Assembly: GCA_025455765.1 (NCBI GenBank)
Contig: JALOLX010000225.1
Span: 1-5,021 of the forward strand
DNA from: Flavobacteriales bacterium
GTDB taxonomy: Bacteria > Bacteroidota > Bacteroidia > Flavobacteriales_F > PHOS-HE28
DNA length: 5,021 nt
Direction: 5' to 3'
Below the pieces are notes generated by a model that had not been told where the DNA came from, did not search any database, and saw nothing but the letters and a program-made list of their open reading frames with translations. This document shows, piece after piece, positions 4,549 through 5,021 of the stretch (position 1 is its first letter; each line of letters starts with the position of its first letter). Made by a program: the position numbers and the translations under genes.

Positions 4549-5021
4549 ATGACCGCCTACGTATTCCCCGGACAGGGCAGCCAATTCCCCGGCATGGGGA
4601 AGGACCTCTACGACGCCGACAGCAACGCGCGCATCTGGTTCGAGCATGCCAACGACATCCTTGGCTTCAACCTCACCAGCGTGATGTTCACCGGCAGTGA
4701 GGCCGATCTGAAGCAGACCAACGTAACGCAGCCTGCGATCTTCCTGCACAGTGTGGTGAAGGCGAAGGTGATGGGCGATGCGTTCCAACCGAGCATGGTG
4801 GCCGGGCATAGCCTGGGCGAGTTCAGTGCGCTGGTGGCCGCAGGAGCGATGGAGTTCGCCGATGGCCTGAAGCTGGTGGCCGCGCGTGCCAATGCGATGC
4901 AGAAGGCCTGCGAACTGCAGCCCAGCACCATGGCCGCGATCCTGGGTCTGGAGGACGACAAGGTGGAAGCGGTGTGCAAGACCATTCCCGGCGTGGTGGT
5001 GCCGGCCAATTACAACTGCCC
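4549..5021 (+). CDS. fabD: Malonyl-CoA:ACP transacylase (FabD), N-terminal part
   Basis: FabD moves the malonyl group from malonyl-CoA to acyl carrier protein, supplying the extender unit for type II fatty-acid synthesis in the cytoplasm. The frame opens at ATG 4549 (MTAYVFPGQGSQFPGMG) and stays open to the right edge, giving 157 complete codons of a protein normally about 290-310 long. Visible motifs are F-P-G-Q-G-S-Q at 6-12, which includes the oxyanion-hole glutamine region, T-Q-P-A at 60-63, the nucleophile elbow G86-H-S88-L-G with the catalytic serine, and R113, matching the malonyl-carboxylate-binding arginine (R117 in E. coli). The catalytic histidine and C-terminal half lie beyond the window. 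The start follows the BI-1 stop by 30 bp on the same strand with no promoter box or terminator between them, so co-transcription is likely. A malonyltransferase domain of a polyketide synthase is possible but less likely, because the gene begins as a stand-alone protein. Confidence 0.95.
   Translation, partial: MTAYVFPGQGSQFPGMGKDLYDADSNARIWFEHANDILGFNLTSVMFTGSEADLKQTNVTQPAIFLHSVVKAKVMGDAFQPSMVAGHSLGEFSALVAAGAMEFADGLKLVAARANAMQKACELQPSTMAAILGLEDDKVEAVCKTIPGVVVPANYNC

Noticed and set aside
3751..4809. Long minus-strand open frame (352 codons) opposite the BI-1 and fabD genes
   Set aside because: It is a shadow of GC-rich coding DNA: extremely rich in His, Asp, Glu and Gly, with no recognisable domain, and it spans two well-identified genes and the gap between them.
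1..5021. Mobile element, CRISPR, RNA gene, toxin-antitoxin or defence system
   Set aside because: I saw no repeat array, tRNA-like cloverleaf, transposase or integrase motif, or unassigned gene. Nearly all of the window is covered by recognisable housekeeping or metabolic genes.

Overview
The window looks like chromosomal DNA from a GC-rich member of the Bacteroidota, most likely a Flavobacteriales-type lineage. Four things point there: the protein sequences themselves, the alaS / M23 peptidase / MerR neighbourhood, the absence of Shine-Dalgarno sequences in front of every gene, and several TAnnTTTG-like boxes (the Bacteroidota -7 promoter element) just upstream of starts. The species cannot be fixed from this sequence.

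Layout. 1-150 (-) is the first 50 codons of alaS, running off the left edge. 151-291 is a divergent promoter region. 292-1263 (+) encodes a membrane-anchored M23 (LytM-type) peptidoglycan endopeptidase. It is followed by a small MerR-type regulator (1284-1627, +) that appears broken by a short deletion and frameshift inside its DNA-binding domain. Its tail overlaps, convergently, the 3' end of an ADP-heptose epimerase gene, rfaD/hldD (1605-2573, -). 2574-2701 is a second divergent intergenic region. From 2702 rightward four genes lie on the + strand: a PTPS-II-like 6-pyruvoyl-tetrahydropterin synthase (2702-3121), folE GTP cyclohydrolase I (3111-3737, overlapping the previous gene by 11 bp), a seven-helix Bax inhibitor-1/YccA family protein (3775-4518), and the start of fabD (4549 to the right edge).

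Function. The clearest unit is the PTPS-folE pair: FolE makes 7,8-dihydroneopterin triphosphate from GTP, and the PTPS homologue uses that product. The Cys-x5-His-Gly-His spacing and the eukaryote-like C-terminus of the PTPS favour a tetrahydrobiopterin-type pterin over queuosine, although an extra histidine leaves some doubt. The other genes are envelope or core functions: cell-wall remodelling (M23), LPS heptose precursor (RfaD), membrane ion homeostasis (BI-1) and fatty-acid synthesis (FabD).

No mobile element, CRISPR array, RNA gene or defence-like cassette is visible, and I see no undescribed system here. The points most worth checking are the broken MerR gene, the PTPS active-site motif, and the recurring TAC(C/T)TT(T/C)G boxes close to start codons.
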